64,000 nt of DNA, taken from positions 1 to 64,000 of the forward strand of contig JALHSP010000109.1 in assembly GCA_022865305.1 (NCBI GenBank), written 5' to 3'. The position numbers and the translations under genes are program-made. Positions within the stretch are counted from its first letter, which is position 1, and every line of letters begins with the position of its first letter. Source of the DNA: Bacteroidales bacterium. Lineage in GTDB: Bacteria > Bacteroidota > Bacteroidia > Bacteroidales > VadinHA17. The notes under the pieces were generated by a model. It worked only from the letters and a program-made list of their open reading frames with translations, was not told where the DNA came from and made no database searches. This document shows positions 63,182 through 64,000 of the stretch, one piece after another.

Positions 63182-64000
63182 TTATTTTACAGTTTTATCC
63201 ATTGGCCGTCCTAAACTTTCGTACAGACCTTTTCTGCCGGCTTTGTCTTTTGTGAGAATCTCATTGGCAAATTGCGCTACCTTTTCTGCAACCGCACGTG
63301 GAACAACGACAACGCCATCCCCGTCAGCCACGACAACATCACCAGGACAAACCAGTACACCACCGATTGAAACAGGACGGTTCACCGATTCAATTTCATT
63401 CCTGCCGGGGCGGATACCGCGTCCCTTTTTCCTCAGGTAAAGTGGCACCCCCTCGAGTCCTACCTCATCGGTATCCCTGGCACCTGCATCTGTCACCACG
63501 CCTACAGCTCCCGCTTTGTACCATCCAAGTATATTATTTGACCCGATTGACCCGATATCCATGTCCTCGACATCATCAATAACTATTGCTGAACCGGGTC
63601 TTATTATCCGGGAAAAGGCCTCATGTGAGTAAGAATTATAGAAATTGCCTTCCCATTTTGAAAAGTCCTCTCCTGGTGCCGGAAGAGCAGGCCGTTGCGT
63701 CGGGACATATCGAACTGTTACGGCAATCCCTCTGAAAACATGTTTAAAATCCTTAAGATCAACCCAGCAGGCTTGGATTTCCGGATTGACCAGGCCGGTT
63801 CCGGGAAGTCCAACCATATCCAGACCATCGGAGACATCGGCTACGCGTAAATTTTTGTACAGATCCAGTATCTTCGCATCATCTTCTGCAGAATAAATCC
63901 TGGTTTCAATAAAATTCATTCCTTTTGCAAGGGCAGCTTTTTCAGGAGACTGTGCAAATGAAGAAGAATTAAGCATCACAAAAAATAACAAAAAGGGAAT
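63182..64000 (-). CDS. RraA-family protein with secretion signal (5' end outside window)
   Basis: RraA-fold proteins include 4-hydroxy-4-methyl-2-oxoglutarate and oxaloacetate-type aldolases and an RNase E regulator. The fold is seen in LRVADVSDGLDMVGLPGTG, VIDDVEDMDIGSIGSNNILGWYKAGAVGVVTDAGARDTDEV, which holds the Gly-rich active-site loop and the metal-binding Arg-Asp, and DVVVADGDGVVVVPR. An N-terminal signal peptide (FFVMLNSSSFAQ) is visible and the frame continues to the window edge, so the start codon lies outside. Export is unusual for RraA proteins and fits the periplasmic sugar-acid theme of the window. Confidence 0.82.
   Translation of the reverse strand: MPFLLFFVMLNSSSFAQSPEKAALAKGMNFIETRIYSAEDDAKILDLYKNLRVADVSDGLDMVGLPGTGLVNPEIQACWVDLKDFKHVFRGIAVTVRYVPTQRPALPAPGEDFSKWEGNFYNSYSHEAFSRIIRPGSAIVIDDVEDMDIGSIGSNNILGWYKAGAVGVVTDAGARDTDEVGLEGVPLYLRKKGRGIRPGRNEIESVNRPVSIGGVLVCPGDVVVADGDGVVVVPRAVAEKVAQFANEILTKDKAGRKGLYESLGRPMDKTVK

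Noticed and set aside
1-64000. tRNA, rRNA, CRISPR or transposase genes
   Set aside because: I looked for cloverleaf TPsiC words, spaced direct repeats of CRISPR type and DDE/serine recombinase motifs in the proteins and found none.

Overview
The window is chromosomal DNA from a member of the Bacteroidota, most likely a Bacteroidales/Marinilabiliales-type glycan degrader. The evidence is an STN-type TonB-dependent receptor with a DUF4249 lipoprotein and an MG2/plug protein, many secreted glycan enzymes (GH78, GH8, a GH50-like enzyme, a beta-helix enzyme), Tat-exported Gfo/Idh/MocA and TIM-barrel proteins, LytTR regulators, DUF1080 proteins, and two good matches to the phylum's -7 promoter element TAnnTTTG. 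I see no rRNA, tRNA, CRISPR array, transposase or phage gene.

Layout. 0-2.1 kb: a 5'-truncated ADP-ribosylglycohydrolase and a GRP/DMT-type sugar transporter (+). 2.2-9.5 kb: a tight minus-strand block proB-proA-acn-icd-gltA, which makes 2-oxoglutarate through the oxidative TCA branch and carries glutamate towards proline. 9.6-20.5 kb: a minus-strand operon of a Tat-exported Gfo/Idh oxidoreductase, a Tat-exported sugar isomerase-type TIM barrel, a Tat-exported enolase-superfamily enzyme, a beta-helix glycan enzyme, a DoxX membrane domain fused to a TIM barrel, a GH78 alpha-L-rhamnosidase and a wrecked GH3 gene. 20.6-27.7 kb: an uptake cassette (unknown secreted protein, TonB receptor, DUF4249, MG2/plug). 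27.8-34.5 kb: two DUF1080 proteins, a DUF6340 lipoprotein, RmuC and a GH50-like enzyme. 34.7-41 kb (+): a second Gfo/Idh plus TIM-barrel pair, PPK2, a CBM9-like/GMC chimera and an aldehyde dehydrogenase.

41-53 kb is mixed housekeeping and accessory genes with an unusual density of genes broken by internal or terminal deletions: TspO-like, ECF sigma, metallo-beta-lactamase fold, Fe-S protein, PUA-like protein, Spy-like protein and a TIM-barrel epimerase. Intact genes here include a PQQ-repeat protein, a Mut7-C protein, a ceramidase-like protein, ArsR, a methionine-rich small protein, a radical SAM protein and a membrane-anchored LytTR regulator. 53-58 kb: a double thioredoxin-fold protein, a Tat-exported glycoside hydrolase-like protein and a second Tat-exported enolase-superfamily dehydratase. 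58-64 kb: DUF937, DUF2784, a secreted unknown protein with a LytS/LytT two-component pair, a GH8 exo-oligoxylanase and an RraA-family protein running off the right edge.

Working model (inference). Polysaccharide side chains, plausibly rhamnose-rich pectic material, are cut outside the cell or in the periplasm. The released sugars are then oxidised, isomerised and dehydrated in the periplasm by folded, cofactor-loaded Tat substrates, with a DoxX-fused membrane enzyme as a possible link to the quinone pool. The two most notable things are this Tat-exported sugar-processing operon and the repeated pattern of deletion-scarred genes, several of which abut short intergenic repeats.
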